Program-made: the position numbers and the translations under genes | Shown: positions 12,842 to 26,502 of the stretch, one piece after another | Position numbering within the stretch: the first letter of the stretch is position 1 | Layout of the letters: each line of letters begins with the position of its first letter | The notes under the pieces: generated by a model | Told to the model about the DNA's origin: nothing | Database searches by the model: none | Seen by the model: the letters and a program-made list of their open reading frames with translations, nothing else | Source: Hirsutella rhossiliensis | Taxonomy: Eukaryota > Ascomycota > Sordariomycetes > Hypocreales > Ophiocordycipitaceae | Reading direction: 5' to 3' | NCBI RefSeq assembly: GCF_020360975.1 | Contig: NW_025408675.1 | Span: forward strand, 2,604,001-2,668,000 | DNA length: 64,000 nucleotides

Positions 12842-14604
12842 CCCTAAGAATAAGGATAATTTTAATAGAAAGGAAATATAACGACCGCGTTAAGATAGAA
12901 TAATCTATACTAGGTAGATATAGGCCTAGTACTAAACTAATTAACTAGCCTTTAAGCTAAACTATAGCCTTAGGATTTAAAACTAAAGGAAGGCTTTTAA
13001 GAAAACCTAATTATTATTAACCTTGCCTATTAGCTTTAAGCGGTACTAACTAATAACTAAGGTAGGATATATCTTTCCTAGGAAATATAAAACTAGATCC
13101 TATTTACCTAGGATAAAGGGCTAAAAGATAAGGACGCTACTATTAATATAAGAAAAGATACTAAAGAAATAAAAGATAAGATCTTATTTATTTCTAATAT
13201 AATAAAAGCGGAACTTATAGGACTAAGTAGTTCGCTTAAAATACTAAGAAACTAGCTAACTATAAGAGCGGCGCTATAGACTAAAATATTAGATCTAATA
13301 AAGCTATCCCGGTTTATATACGCTTAGATATCTATCTTTAAAACTAATAGCCTAGACTAACTATTAAATATATATATAGACTTTAGTATAGCCCGCTCTA
13401 TAATTAAGGAAGACTAGCTTAACTACTTTAATAATATAACCCTTAATATAACTTAATAGGTCCTACTATCTAGTATAGGGAAAAGCTAAACTAAGGGTTA
13501 AGCGACCTTAATAATTAATATCCTAGGGAAATAAAGAATAGGATTTAAGGTTAGGTAATTTACTATCGGCGCTTAAGTAGTCTAGACCTTATTTATAGGA
13601 TTATTACTTAGATAAGATTTCTTAGTATTAAATAAAGTTAATATCTTAAACTCTAAGGGAATAATATCTATTAGCTTATATAATAACTTAATAGTTATAG
13701 CTTACTTAACCTAATAAGGCTATACGATCTATTATTAAGTTATATACTAAGCTAATATCGACGTCCCTATATATAAGATAGAACGCTTACTAGTATAAAT
13801 TAAGGATATACTAAGGGATTATAACCTAGTGTTTTTTCTAAGAGACTTATTATTAGCCTATAATTTAATCTAAGGTATAACTTTAGTTATAGCGGTTAAT
13901 ACTACTACTTACTACGTCCGATTTAAGAAAGGATAGTACTTAGGAATACTAGTAGACCTTAGCGACGAAATATAGTTTTTATAGATCGACCTACGTAAGG
14001 AAACCCTAGCTAGGGTAACTCTAACTAAAGAGCTAGCTATATAAAAGACTATAGAATATAGCGAACTATATTAAGATACTAACCTATTAAAAGAAACCTT
14101 AAAAGAAGGGAGCCCTAAGTTTACTAAAAGGGAACTTCTTTTATAAACGTATAAATAAACTCTAAACTATAAGATTAGGATTTTATAAGACTATAGCCTC
14201 TTAGAGATAACTACTTTAAAGGACGTTAAAATCTATAATTAAGACCTTATATTTATAAAAAAGATCTAATATATAGTCGCCTCCTTCCTAACCTTATAAA
14301 AGGACTAAGGTACTATTAAGGTCTACCTAGACTACTATATATATATTCTACTAGTAGAAAATTAATACTTATAAAAACTAGCTTTTAGGGCTTACCCGCT
14401 TAGCTAAAAAGATAAGGCGCTAATCGACTAGACTTATAAGGACCTATACTAAAAGGGGCGTATAAAATAAGCTATAAAAGTAACCCTATTCGCTTACCTT
14501 ATATTTATAGTTTAGAGAACTATATATAGTAATAAAAAGGGCTAAATAGTAATAGACCTATATACTCTTAATAGTATAGCTATCTTAGACGATTACTTAA
14601 TATT
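12842..14604 (+). mobile_element. Gypsy D: protease and N-terminal RT segment
   Basis: The forward frame reads a gypsy aspartic-protease tail (LLLGQDFL-like, about 13,600) and then the RT N-terminus (about 14,440-14,600; KGRIKQA, LFAYLIFIV, KKGQIVIDLYTLN-like). RT stops in the PDAYPLP-type motif where copia C is inserted and resumes at 40,298 in register (GKRYISAID-like). Stops are at expected Gln/Trp codons. Confidence 0.8.
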
Positions 14605-15047
14605 ACTTTTCTTATATAAAGAGATATAAGAAGTATATAAAAATATATAAAGGTAAAATTAAAAGTAAAGGGTTAGATAGGTAGGGCAGAGAAATTTAAT
14701 TTTTATAAGAGTAGTAATAAAAGTAAGGGAGTAATTATTATATTCTTAATTATCCTTCTTTCCTTTATCTAACGCCCCCCTTTATACTTATTTAGTATCT
14801 TAATTAATAAAGAAGATCCTACTTAAAGAAGCTACTAATATCCTATTAACTACTAAGCTTTTTACTAGTTTTTCCTTGCCTTTTTAGCCGTTACCGGTAT
14901 ATCTACCCTATCTCTTATTACTTATACTTCCCCTTATATACCTCTTTTTAGCCCTTTCTTCCTTTTTCTATACGAGGTGTTTTTAGCTTCCTTAGTCCTT
15001 TATATTAAAGGATATCTCTAAGAACTATAAAATTAAGCTATGCTTTA
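14605..15047 (-). repeat. Left (3') LTR of copia C
   Basis: Inverted homologue of the copia A LTRs. It is followed by the same internal sequence that precedes the 3' LTR of A (CCCCTTAGCTATAGCCTGCC, then CCTTAAGGG). Confidence 0.75.
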
Positions 15048-15337
15048 TAATATACCCCCTTAGCTATAGCCTGCCCCTTAAGGGCATAGCTAATATAGCT
15101 TTAGGGTAGTAAGAATATAAAAGAGGTTCTTTGCTTTATTCTTCTCCCTTTACTTAAGGAAAGTAAGGGCCCTTTTAGGTCCCTAGGCTCTTTTAGACCT
15201 ACTTAAGGAATAAGGGCCTAAAGAAGGAAAAGTCTTATAAGAAAAGGGGCCTTCTTAGAAGGGAGAAAACCTAATTAAATAAGGGGCCCTTTAAAGGGAA
15301 AAACCTCTTCTTTTTCTTTAGCTATAGACGTTACTTT

Positions 15338-18300
15338 AATAAGGATAAGGGTATATACCTAAAGTACGTATAGTATATAACTAAGGATTAGTAGAGTAAT
15401 TAACTATATAATTATTTAATTATCGGTCCTATATATAGCTCTAAGGGCCTTAGGTTATAAATATAAGTCTTAGAGATTTCTTTACTCTATACCTCTTTAT
15501 CTTTACTAGAGTCGCGTAATTAGCGGTCTTTACTTTAAAGGGGAAAAATAAAAATTCGAATTAACTATAATTAAGGAAGATACTTAATTAAATAATTAAG
15601 GTCTTTATAACGCCTTTAAGTATACTTAAAAGTAAGTTAAAAGGGGAGTACTAAGGGTCTTATCCTTTTAATAGGCTAATATTTATAAGGGTGCGATCTT
15701 ACTTATTAAACTCCTTCTTAATAACTTTCTAACCTAAGATACTAACGGAAAAGGCGCGATAATAATAGGTAAGGCTCTTTTCTTAAGTATATAAGTAAGT
15801 AAATAAACCGTTAATAGAACTTTTCTCTTTTACTATAATCCTTTCCCTTTACGTTATTTATTCCTCCTTTTACCTATAAGCTACTTATTTAGCTCTTTCC
15901 TATCTTTACTTATATACTTCCTTTTTTAAATAATTATCTACTACCCTTTATATACGCTCCTAAGTATTCGCGCTTATTATTCTTAAGGGCGTTAGGGAAA
16001 TAAAGTAGTTAGTATCTCTACTAGTCTATAGCTTTAAGTATAGCTAGATTAAGTAAGCTATAGAGTCTTATAGACTAGTTATTATTACGTTGCTAGTAGT
16101 CCTATATAAATATATAGAATTATAGTCGTTAATATCTTAGTAGTAGTTTTAATATATTCCTAGGTTTTTAACTCCTTTAACCTAAGAGGGTTTAAAGCTT
16201 AGTATAAACCTTATAAGGACTATAGCTAGAGAGGCTATTACTATACTTTATTTCTAAGGAGTAATAGGGCGCGCTATAAGTATTACTAAAGTCTTTAGCT
16301 TTAAGGTAATTAACTAAGCGCTTAGTAATTTCGGAGTTTTAGGGCGAGTTAATAGCCGCGCTATTTACCTTTCTTCCTTACTAGCTTCTTATTAGGCTAT
16401 TAATAAGGGTATAGTTATAAGTCTTTTACTCTTTTATACGTTTAGCGGGGTTATTAGTAATAGGTAAGGAGTAAGCCTAATTAGCTATATATTTAAAGGA
16501 GAAAATAAAGGCGTTATTTCTATATAGATAAAAGGACTAGTAAGGGCGCTTAGCTCTCTCTTTTATAGATTTTAAGTTAAGGATCTTATCTTAAGGTTAC
16601 TTAGGGAAAGGCTACTTAGTTTAAATAAAGAGCTTAATTTAGTTAACGCTTAAGGTAATAAAGGTCTAGGCCTATTCTTAATTCTTATTAGTGCGATTAA
16701 ATAGTTAAGGGTCTTTTTAAGGAGGAGTTTCGTAAAAAAACCGTATATAGCTTAAGCGATTAAGTTAGGTTACTTTATAAAAGTAGCTAGCGTAGTTAGC
16801 TCTTTTCTCGCTCTCCTTACTATATAAGCTAGTTTTATATCTCTTTAAAGTAGTAGTTTCTATCTACTAAGCTTATTTTAAAGGTTAACTACCTTTAAGA
16901 CTTCTTAGAGGTCTTATTCTTCTTTATCTCTTAGAATAATACGGTTATATTAGTAAATCCGTTTATACCTAGGAATCCTTATAAGAAAGACTCCGCTAAA
17001 AGTCGTTAAACTCTAATTAAATAGTATCCTTTATAGTTATTTAACCCCGCTATTAAACTATTAAGAAACTCCGCTACCCTATAATATCGCTTATATATAA
17101 TTAAGCTTATTCGCCGCGATAGCTTAAATTCTATATATTAGCCTATTAATATAGCTTTTTATACTTATCCTCTTATTTAGCTTAAAGAAATACTAGTCTT
17201 AGTATAAGATTTTATTTATTTATAGGGCTTTTTATATTACCTTATACCTTTACTTTAGAATTACTTTAACCTTTAAGTATTATTACTTAATACCTTTAAC
17301 TTAGTATTAGATTATTATTAAGGCTAAGTAGCTATATTCCTACCCTTCTTACTAAGCGGTATAAGGGACTAGTATATAGGTAAAGTTATAAGGAACTTAA
17401 AGGATATAAAGAAACTACCGCTATACTTATAGGAACGTATAGAGTCTAGCGTACCGTCTCTCTTTCTAAGTATTAAAAACGATTAAGTTTCCTTCCCTAT
17501 AGTCTTAGAGGAACGCTCCCTAGTAAAGTCCCCCTTTATTTAGTCCTACTAAAAAGTTAATAACTTTAGTCGTATACCTTTATTTATACGTAAAGCGACT
17601 AAGGTTAAAAGTAAGAGTAGTAAACTTAATTAAATACTTCTTATCGTTTAAGTATTTATAGTACTTTATATATCTATTTTTTATATCTTTAATAAGTTCC
17701 CCTTAATAGTTAGTATAAACCGATAGTAGGTAAAGTAAGGGGTATACTATATTCTTAATACCTTTTATTATAATCTTAATTATTATACTAAGGCTAAAGC
17801 TTATAGCTTATTATTTATCGATAGCTTTATAAAGAAAGTTATATACGTCGACGATATACTCTTCTTAGCGGGCCTTATTCTTAGTAAATCCGTTTATCTT
17901 TTTAACGCCCTTATATATTATTTAAGTATCTTTAAGGGTAATATCCCGCTATTTAATAAAGCCTATTAATATTAAGTACTAACGATCTTTATAGACGTAC
18001 TAAGGAGGTTACTTTTACCTATAAACGTCTCGTTAGTCTTAGTCTATAAACTTTTCCTTATCTTTAGCGTAGAAGCGCCCTTTACTACCTTTTACTTTAA
18101 CTTTACTATAATAAGTAAGTAAAATAAAGCTCTTACTCTTAAATAGTAGTACGCTAAAAAAGATAGCGGTATTCTTAGGAAGGTCTATAGCTAGGCCTAA
18201 GATACTATTTAGGTTCGCCGCTATATCTTAGGAAAGGGTAAAGTAAGTAAAAAAGAAAGAGAAGATAAGATTAAATAGTTAAGGTAAGTAGTTTTAAGTT

Positions 18301-20349
18301 ATAACGCTAAGAAGCTAAGAGGGTATTCTATATATATATAAGAGTTATATTAATAGAAGGGATCGTTATAAGTAAGGAAGCGTATAAAGTATATATATAT
18401 ATATAAAAGGAAGAAGAAGGAAGGAAGAAGGAGGGTATAGTAAAAGGAATAAATAGTCGTTAAAGTATATAGTTATTAGTTACTTTAGCCGGCCTTTATA
18501 ATAATAAGGTCTTAGGCGTATTTAAGGGTTATACTTAAATAGCTTCTTTTATTAGTTATCGATTAAAGAGCTATTTAATCTCTACCCTTTTCTTTTCTTC
18601 TTTACTCTTTCTATTCTTCTTCTTCCTCTTCTTTCCTTTATCTTCTTTATTTCTCTAGACCGCTACCTTTTATCTTTTCCTTTTATAACTACCTCTTCTT
18701 CTTTATTATATCTTATAAGACCGCTAAACTTAAAACTAAAGAGCTACTAAATATTATTAACCTCTCTTTAACTACTTTTCTATAACCTTCCCTTATTACT
18801 ATTACTCTTCTTACTTAGAATTATTATACTAAGGTCTTTCCTCTTTATATAGAGTACTTTTAAGTAATAACTATCTAACTTATTTAATCTTACTTAGCTT
18901 ATTCTAACCGTTTTCTTTTATAGATCTATAGTTACTTTAAGACCTAGGTCTATAATAGAAATAATATCGGTTACTAAGGGTTTTTAATTTATATAGAAAT
19001 TGCCTTTTAGTTATAAGTTCTATTAAAAGCTCCCGATATCGTTAAGATTAAAGTACGCGGTTACTCTCCTCTCTCTTACTTTCTTAAGAGTATACTAGGT
19101 CGGTATAATTAAATCGTCTTCTATACCCTTTATTATAAACGTTAGCTAATAACCTATATCCTTATAGAAATCGCTTATCCGCGTAGATACTTCTTTTCTT
19201 AGCTTAGTTTAAGGCGGTAAGAATACTCTTAAGTAGTCTTAATTACTTTATATAGAACTTATAATCCTTACCTTTATTAAAGGTATATTTAAACTTATTA
19301 GATAACTATAACTTTTACTTATAAGTATATTATATTTCCTTTTTATAAGTATATCTCTCTTTTAGGTACTACTAGCGGCTTTTACGCTAACTATATTTAG
19401 GATTTAACTAAAGCGCTTATTTATAAATAATAGTACTTTCCTAGATACTATAGGGCTACTTATAACTTTAATAGATTCGCTAACTATATATATAGTTATA
19501 ATTTCTATACTAACCTTAAGACTAATAAATTTTATAATAAGTATATTAGTAATAAGACTACCTCTTATTTTCTTTATAATATCCTTAATCCCTTTAGTCC
19601 TACTAAGGATTTAAAGGAAAGGGAGGAAATTAACCTTACGCTTATTTTACTTAGAAAGAGATTATATAGGTTTAATAAGCTCTCTCTTAAGTAATAATTA
19701 AATAGTCTTTAAGTTCGCTTTATAGTAGTCTATAGTAAGTTTACTAAAAGTAAGTAGTTTTATTTAGTTACTATCTTTAGTAGTAAAAGTTTTTCTCTTA
19801 AGGTTATATACGTTTAATCTAGTAAGTCGAAAATATATTAAAATTTATCTTATAAGCGCGTTTATTTTCGCTACTATAGGTCTCCCCTTTTATAATAAAG
19901 AATAAACATCCCTATCTATAAAGTAAAAAATCCTATTTTTAAAGGAGGTAAGTAGTAAGAATATTTATTTTCTTACTTTATTATTTAATTATATCTTTAT
20001 TCCTCTTCTTTAAAGTAATAAAAGGTAGGTTATTATTAAGGAAAGGTAGGAAATATTATTATTATCTACTTAAGGAGCTTTAAGTAGAAAATTTAAAATA
20101 ATAAGGTAGTAGGTAAAGCGCTTATAAATATCTTAGCTATTATAGTTATCCTTCGATTAAATAGTTAAATAGTGCCCTAGTTACTAGTTAAAGTATAAGA
20201 ATATACCCTTATATTCCTATTTTACTATTATAAAGAAATAATAGGTATAGGGAGGCTTTATAGAATAAGCTAGTAAAAAGAGGCTCTATAAGATAGTTTA
20301 AGGGAATAACCCTTAAAAGATAAAGACCTCTACTAGATATCTATACCTT
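15338..20349 (-). other. Unresolved RIPped stretch with a long degenerate minus-strand frame
   Basis: Homology of copia C to A ends at about 15,337 (CTATAGACGTT) and nothing I could assign follows until gypsy E. On the minus strand, one frame from about 17,050 down to 15,950 is broken only by TAA/TAG at spacing compatible with mutated Gln/Trp codons, suggesting a former protein gene of more than 350 codons. I recognised no RT, transposase or integrase motif. The forward strand at 18.7-19.9 kb also has open stretches. The region may be one or more insertions of an unidentified element. Confidence 0.35.
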
Positions 20350-20700
20350 CCTCTAGGAAAAGCAGGTTAAGATAAGCCTATCCTTATAAATAAAAATATA
20401 TATAAGATGCATAAATTAATTACGAGCAGAATAAATACCCTATTACCTATTTTAGCCTAGCGGTTCCGAAGATATCCGCGATATAAGAATAGGTAGGGCA
20501 TAGAATATTCTAGTTAAATCTACTACTTATGCTAGAACCTATAGTCTTACGTTAACCATCACGCTATAATTAGACTACCTACTAAGTTAGGAAGATATAC
20601 TATAGATAGAGCTTTTTAAGTACTATAGAATATACTAGAAAGCTAACTAATTAGTCTACTAGTAGGCGAGCAATAGTCTATAAAAGACAAAGGATTTCCC
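20350..20700. other. Island with residual CA/TG inside the RIPped block
   Basis: Unlike its surroundings, this segment keeps several CA and TG dinucleotides (for example GAAAAGCAGG, AAGATGCATAAA, TTATGCTAG, ACCATCACGC, GAGCAATAG, AAGACAAAGG). No coding frame or paired repeat was found. It may be sequence single-copy or too short for RIP when its neighbours were mutated, or a divergent LTR of element E. Confidence 0.4.
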
Positions 20701-23700
20701 TAGGAGTAGTAAATAGAATAAGTAAGTTAGTATATATCTTTTATAACGCTATTCTTTTAATATATTATTTAGCCCCTTATATACTCGTTATAAATTCCGG
20801 ATAAAATCCTACCCTATACTCCTTTAACTAATCTTTCCGCTTACGTTATTAATTACCCGATTCTACGCTTATTACTTATACCTTCTTATACTAAGTAAGT
20901 TCCTCTCCTCTAGCTCTTTTACTTCCGCTACTAACTCTCTTAGTATTAGGGATACTACCTCTATCGCTTTATTAGCGGTCCCCTAAGCCGTGCCCGCCGC
21001 CGCCCCTACCGCTACTACTAGCCGGGCCCCCCCCGCTCTTAGAGCCCTTAGAGCCGCCGCTACCGCCGACTAGCTCGTAGGCTTAGAGGGCCGCCTAAGC
21101 GCCTTAGAGAGCGCCGCCGCCGCTAATAAGGTAGAGGAGGACGACGAGGATAAGGATAAGGACGATAATAAGGATAAGGAGTAAGTCTAAGTAGTTTAAG
21201 GGCTCTACCTTAAAATAAACGCTATTTTTATCTCTACTTATATTATTATACTCGCGTTATTATAACTACTTACTTTACTTTACCTACTTTATAGTCTTAG
21301 CCTAAGCTACTATTAATAGTCCGCTAGTTTATTATTCTTATTTACTATTTTAAATAAGGCTTTAAACTTATTAAGGGCTATAGTTCCTATAAACTTATAT
21401 ATAGGTTCCTATATAAGGTTAAGATACCCGCGCTACTTAACGAGAACCTCTTAGCGTTTCCTCCTACTAATATTTTTCTAGCGCGCGGCCTATATTTCTT
21501 TAACCTTAAACTTATCTTCTCCTATTACCTTAATTATAAGTAGTTAAGCGTCCGCTACTTCTTATTTAAGTAATAGGTTAAAGGAGGCTCTATAAAGGAG
21601 GTCTACGTTAATCTTATTATAAACCCCTATTAAGAGACTATTAAGCTCTATAACTTATAAGCTAATAACCCTTTATACTATAAACTTTATATATAGCTAG
21701 GTAAGCTTCTTTTTTAGCTATACTAACCTATAGTTATAGAGGTCTAGCTATACCTTATCTCTTACTATAAACCTATCTACTAGGGCCTTAGTCTTATTAG
21801 CGTGCTACTCTTAATCTTATACCGCGGCGGCTATCGTAGATTAGTAATAATCTATAGTCTCTTATAGCTTTTATATAAATATAAAGGCGCGGCCCTTTAG
21901 TAACGAATTACTATACTACTCCGCTACTATATCTATAGTAAAGGGAACTAATAAAGGTAGTTTAAAGCTATATATTATAAAGAAAAGGGCTATTATAATA
22001 AAGGTATATAGTTTATTATTTAATATAAGTTAGGCTATAGGGAGCTACCGGTCTTAGTTTACTTAGTTACGGGCTATAATAGCCTATAAGTAAGCCTACG
22101 CCTCTTAGTTAACCCTCTTAGGCCCTTTATTAGTTTATAAGTAATATACTATACTAAGTAGCTATATAATCTAAAGTAGCTAGTATAAGTATTATTAAAA
22201 GCGGCTAGTTTAATTTAATCCCTTATTACTTATAATAGAGGCTAGCTAGCTATATAAGTAAGCTTAGTACTATAAGAAGTACTTTATATAAGACTCTATA
22301 TCTATAAATAGTATTAGCTTTAATACTATAGACTTACTAAGTCGGTCCTTAATTACCTATATATAGTAGTTACCGCCCTTTATAAGTAGGAGGTCTATTA
22401 TAAAGTCTATTTATATATATATATAAAACTAGTTAGGTACTAGAAGCTACTTAAGTAGCTACTTAAGCTACGCCCTTTAAATCTTAGTACGGCTATAGAT
22501 ATTATAGTTATAAAGGAAGCAGCGAACATAGTACTATAGGAGGGGCTAGTAGAAATCCCTTATAAGGCCTACTACTATGCCCTACTTACCTAGGTAGCCT
22601 ACGATACTAGAGTTATAGACGAGCTAGACTAGCTTCCTTTAAAGCTCGTTTTATTTATCTAGCTCCGGCGGTCTATCCTTCTCCCTAGCTTCTATAGTAT
22701 ATAGCGCGCCTAGTACTTATAGTCTCTCCCGCTAACGTAGATGCCCCTATAAGTCGATATAATAGTCGGCTACTTATACTTTTAGCTTTAGCTTTAAATT
22801 AAGGCGTCGAGCGCTAAACTTAATAGCGCGGCGTACGCTCTTATAGGTATAGTCTAGAGATAATATCCTATCCTATAAGCGCTAGAGGACCTTATCTTAA
22901 AACACCCGCGCTATACGCGCCCCTAGGCCGGTCTATCCCTCCTTACTAGGCTAAGGCAAAGGTATAAGGGAAGGCTTATTCGTTAGCGCCGCGCCTTCCT
23001 TTACTAAGGAAGCTCTTATATAAGTCTATAGCGCTTTTTATAGGATAAGCTATAGATCCCGGGCCTCGATATCTACTCTTATCGGCCGGTCTTAATCCTT
23101 TTAAGAAAGCGTATCTAAAACTATAAAGTCCCGCCTTAGCTAGTATTTAATTAAGAAGTTAAAGTATAAGAGATACTCCGCTTAGCGGGCTTACTATTCT
23201 AAGAGGTACTAGTAGGTTATAAAGTACTTAAGATTCCTATAGTCTATAAAAACCTTAAAGCTCTTATAGCTCTAAAGCTCTGCTTATTATTACTTAAGGT
23301 AGTTAATAATCGCTAGTATCTCCTTATTATAAATAGCGTAATTCCGCTCTACTAAGGTTAGCTTATAGGAGTAGAACGCTATTAGTTACTTTTGCCTATT
23401 TACCTCCTAAGAGAGCGTTCCTTTAAGTGCCTAGCCGCTATAGTCCGCTTTAACTAACGTAGACTAATCGAAGTCCTACTAAAGTAGTACTAAGGCCTAT
23501 AAGAATAAGTCCTTAAGCGTATAGAACGCTCCTTCCTATATAAGCCCTTAATAAAAGGCAGTCTATTTCCTAGTAATCTCGTTTAAGGAACTTATAATAT
23601 AAGAGAAGCCCTTAATAAATATCTTATAATAGTTCGCGAACCTAAGGAAGCTCTATATACCTATCTATATAGTTAGGGCCGCTTAGTCCTAGATCGCTTA

Positions 23701-26502
23701 GATCTTTATAGGATCCGCCTATATACCTATACTTATATAGATAATAAAGCCTAGGTACTTAACCCTCTTAACCTTAAATTTATACTTATCTAGGTTAAGG
23801 TAGAGCCTATAAAGTTAAAGGCGCTTTAAGACCCTTTATACTTTCTATATATAGTCTTTATAAGAGCCGCTTATATAAATAAGGATATTATCTATATATA
23901 TAAAAGCGAACTTATTAAGGAAGTCTTAAAGTATATTATTAATATAATACTATAAAGTAGCGGGCGCTCTTAAGAGGCTAAAGGGCGTTATAAGCTACTT
24001 AAATAAGCTATAGCGTATATAGAACGCTGTCTTTTACTTATTACCCTCTAAGATCTATACCTTATAAAACGCTTATTTTATATCTAGCTTTATAAACTAC
24101 TTTACCTTTAAAAGGTTATAAAGCGTATTTAAGATTAAGGGTAAAGGGTAGCGGTCTAGCCTTATAATTACGTTTAGAGCCCTATAGTCGTAATAGAACT
24201 ATATCCCGCCCCTTAGTTTATATATAAATAGGACTAGCGCTCTTACTTTAAAGCTACTTACTTAAATAAAACCCTTATTTAAGAGGTCCCTTAGCGTCTT
24301 CTTTAGTACTAATAGCTCCGCGTATAATATACTATATAGCGGTCTAAATAGTATAAGTAGTTCCTACCCCTTCTTATTAGTATAGAGTACGATCTTATAG
24401 TCTACCCTTAGCTTATATAAGTTAAGCTTATCCGCTTCTTAAGACTTAAATAGTAGTAGGAGGTTATAAAAGCGCTTTAGTATCTACTACTATAGCTTAG
24501 AAGGCGACTTTAGCTTCTTTATTTAAAGGGCCTTATTAATATCTACTAGGCTAACTATATAGACCGCTATATTAGCCGCTACCCGGCCTTGCCCCCGCTC
24601 TACTTATTATATAGTTCTTATAAAGATAAAAGTAAGGACTTCTTATACTAAGTATAAAGCTTATATACTTAGTCCTATACCTATAAAACTATCGTTATAG
24701 CGGACCTACCGTTATATAGGCCTAAACTATAGCTTCTTTTAGTATAAAACTAAGTATAACTTTATATATAATAACTAAGGTTTCCTAAGGATTAAGGGAA
24801 ACTTTAGTTAAGGGATTATATAAGCTATAATAAGCTTATAGTAACCGTCGACCTTTATAGCTAGCTATATAATACCCTTAATTACTATACCCTTTATTAC
24901 GCTTAAGGCGCCCTTTACTTACCTTAGGGCGATCTTTCTACTAGTACTTATATCTCTTATATAAGCGCTTTATTAACTATAGTATAGTACTAATAGCCCT
25001 CGTCTATAAAGGTAGTAATAAGTAAGGAGTTATTAATTATAACTTATATTAAAGTAGGCTCCTTTTCTATATAGGCGGATAATTTTTCCTTCTCCTTTAC
25101 TAGTATTAGTAATTAAGGCTCTAGAGCTTATCTTTACTCCGGAGCTACTCTTTTTCCTTTAGGCCTAGGGGGGCAGAGTCCTCTTTATTATCTAAGGTAA
25201 GGAGCGGTTCTATCTTTATTACTTAAACCGCTATAGGCCGCTTAGCTAAAAGGAAGGGGTATTTTAATATAAAGTATATAGATACTCCGTAATATAAGTA
25301 GCGGCCGTTAGCCTTCCTCTTTTTAATTTCCTTACTTATTACTTACTTCGCCCGCTACTTAGAGTATAAGGCGGTATAGAGGGTAGTCGTCGGCGTCTTC
25401 TTACTACGTTTAGCCCGGTCTATATAAGTAGCCGATATTAGGGTATCCCTATCTATATTAATAGCCGGTTATTTATCTTATAGAGGGGCGGTAATCCTAT
25501 TACCGCTATACGGCGTACGCTTACGGAGCTTCTAAAAACACAGCGTCTATTTATAGCCCTAAGCTACCTTTATTAACTAGCTTATATACTTACCGTAGTT
25601 AGTAGGTATAATTATAAGGATAAGTAGCTCCTATAAGGCCGGCGTAATTAAATTCTATAGCTATATAAGCTTCGCGCTATCTTCTTATACTATAGTCCCT
25701 ACTACTTATAAGAGCGTCTCTTTAAAATCGGGAAGGAATTCGCTAAAGGTTTATCTATCTCTTTACTTAAGGGTCTATAGCCTATCTTACGCCTTCTCCC
25801 GCTCCTATATATTACTAAACGTATATATAAGGTATTAAAAGAAGTCTTATAGGTTGCGTTTACCCTTAGGGCCGCCCTTATCCTAGAATCTAGAGATCCG
25901 CTATATTTAGGGCTCTAGTAGTATATAGAGGAGCGAATACTACGCTATATTATAATAGCTATTTAGGCCCTATTTCTCGTTAGTTATAAACTTCGTCTAT
26001 AGCCGGCTAAGGAAGAAGTAAAAGGACTTTAGCTTACTATCCTAAGTTAGCTAAGGGAGCGGCTTCTACGTTAGTAGTATCGCCGCTATAACTAGCGTTA
26101 CGGAGGTTATAGGGGTTAAAGCTAGTCTTATAGACGGCTTCCTTAGTATAGTAAGAACCTCGTCCTTCTTACTAGCTATCGCGCTTTTAATCGCTTTTAG
26201 GATAGCTACGATACTTCCTATCTATCTAAAAAGGGGCGGAGTACTTCCTTAAAGGGGAGGCGCCCTCTCTAAAGAGATATCTATTAGATCTATTAGTTAA
26301 TAGCTTATATTATTATAGAGTAAGTAAAGGCGTATATATAGGTACTATTTATAAGATAATATTAATAAGCTATATAAAGCTCTCTTATACGCGGCTAGCC
26401 TATATATATATATATAGGATCTAGCCCTCTATATATAACTATATAGCTTAGGCTATAGCCTAAGCCTATAACCTATAATAGTTAAAAACTCTTATATAAA
26501 TC
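20700..26502 (-). mobile_element. Gypsy E, reverse (gag, RT, RNase H, integrase), RIPped
   Basis: The reverse strand carries a clear gypsy pol. RT runs from about 24,260 to 23,600, with the catalytic box YIDNIL (D to N) at about 23,884-23,905 and a preceding DYRALN-like box. RNase H (DYRNLKYF-like) is at about 23,230. Integrase/C-terminal sequence should lie at about 22.8-21.3 kb by position. The right-hand 24.7-26.2 kb part is placed as gag/protease by order. The left end has a GC-rich low-complexity tract at about 20,990-21,180. No LTR pair was found, so the limits are approximate; the right limit is where copia C resumes. Confidence 0.7.

Noticed and set aside
17845..17875. Forward IYVDDILFLAG-like reading resembling a reverse-transcriptase catalytic box
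   Set aside because: The surrounding forward frame has no other RT motif in the right order, and an unmutated YVDD in saturated RIP sequence without context is probably chance.
20990..21180. Forward Ala/Asp-rich reading (ANKVEEDDEDKDKD) as a small gene
   Set aside because: Low-complexity sequence at the end of reverse gypsy E; open frames on both strands come from composition.
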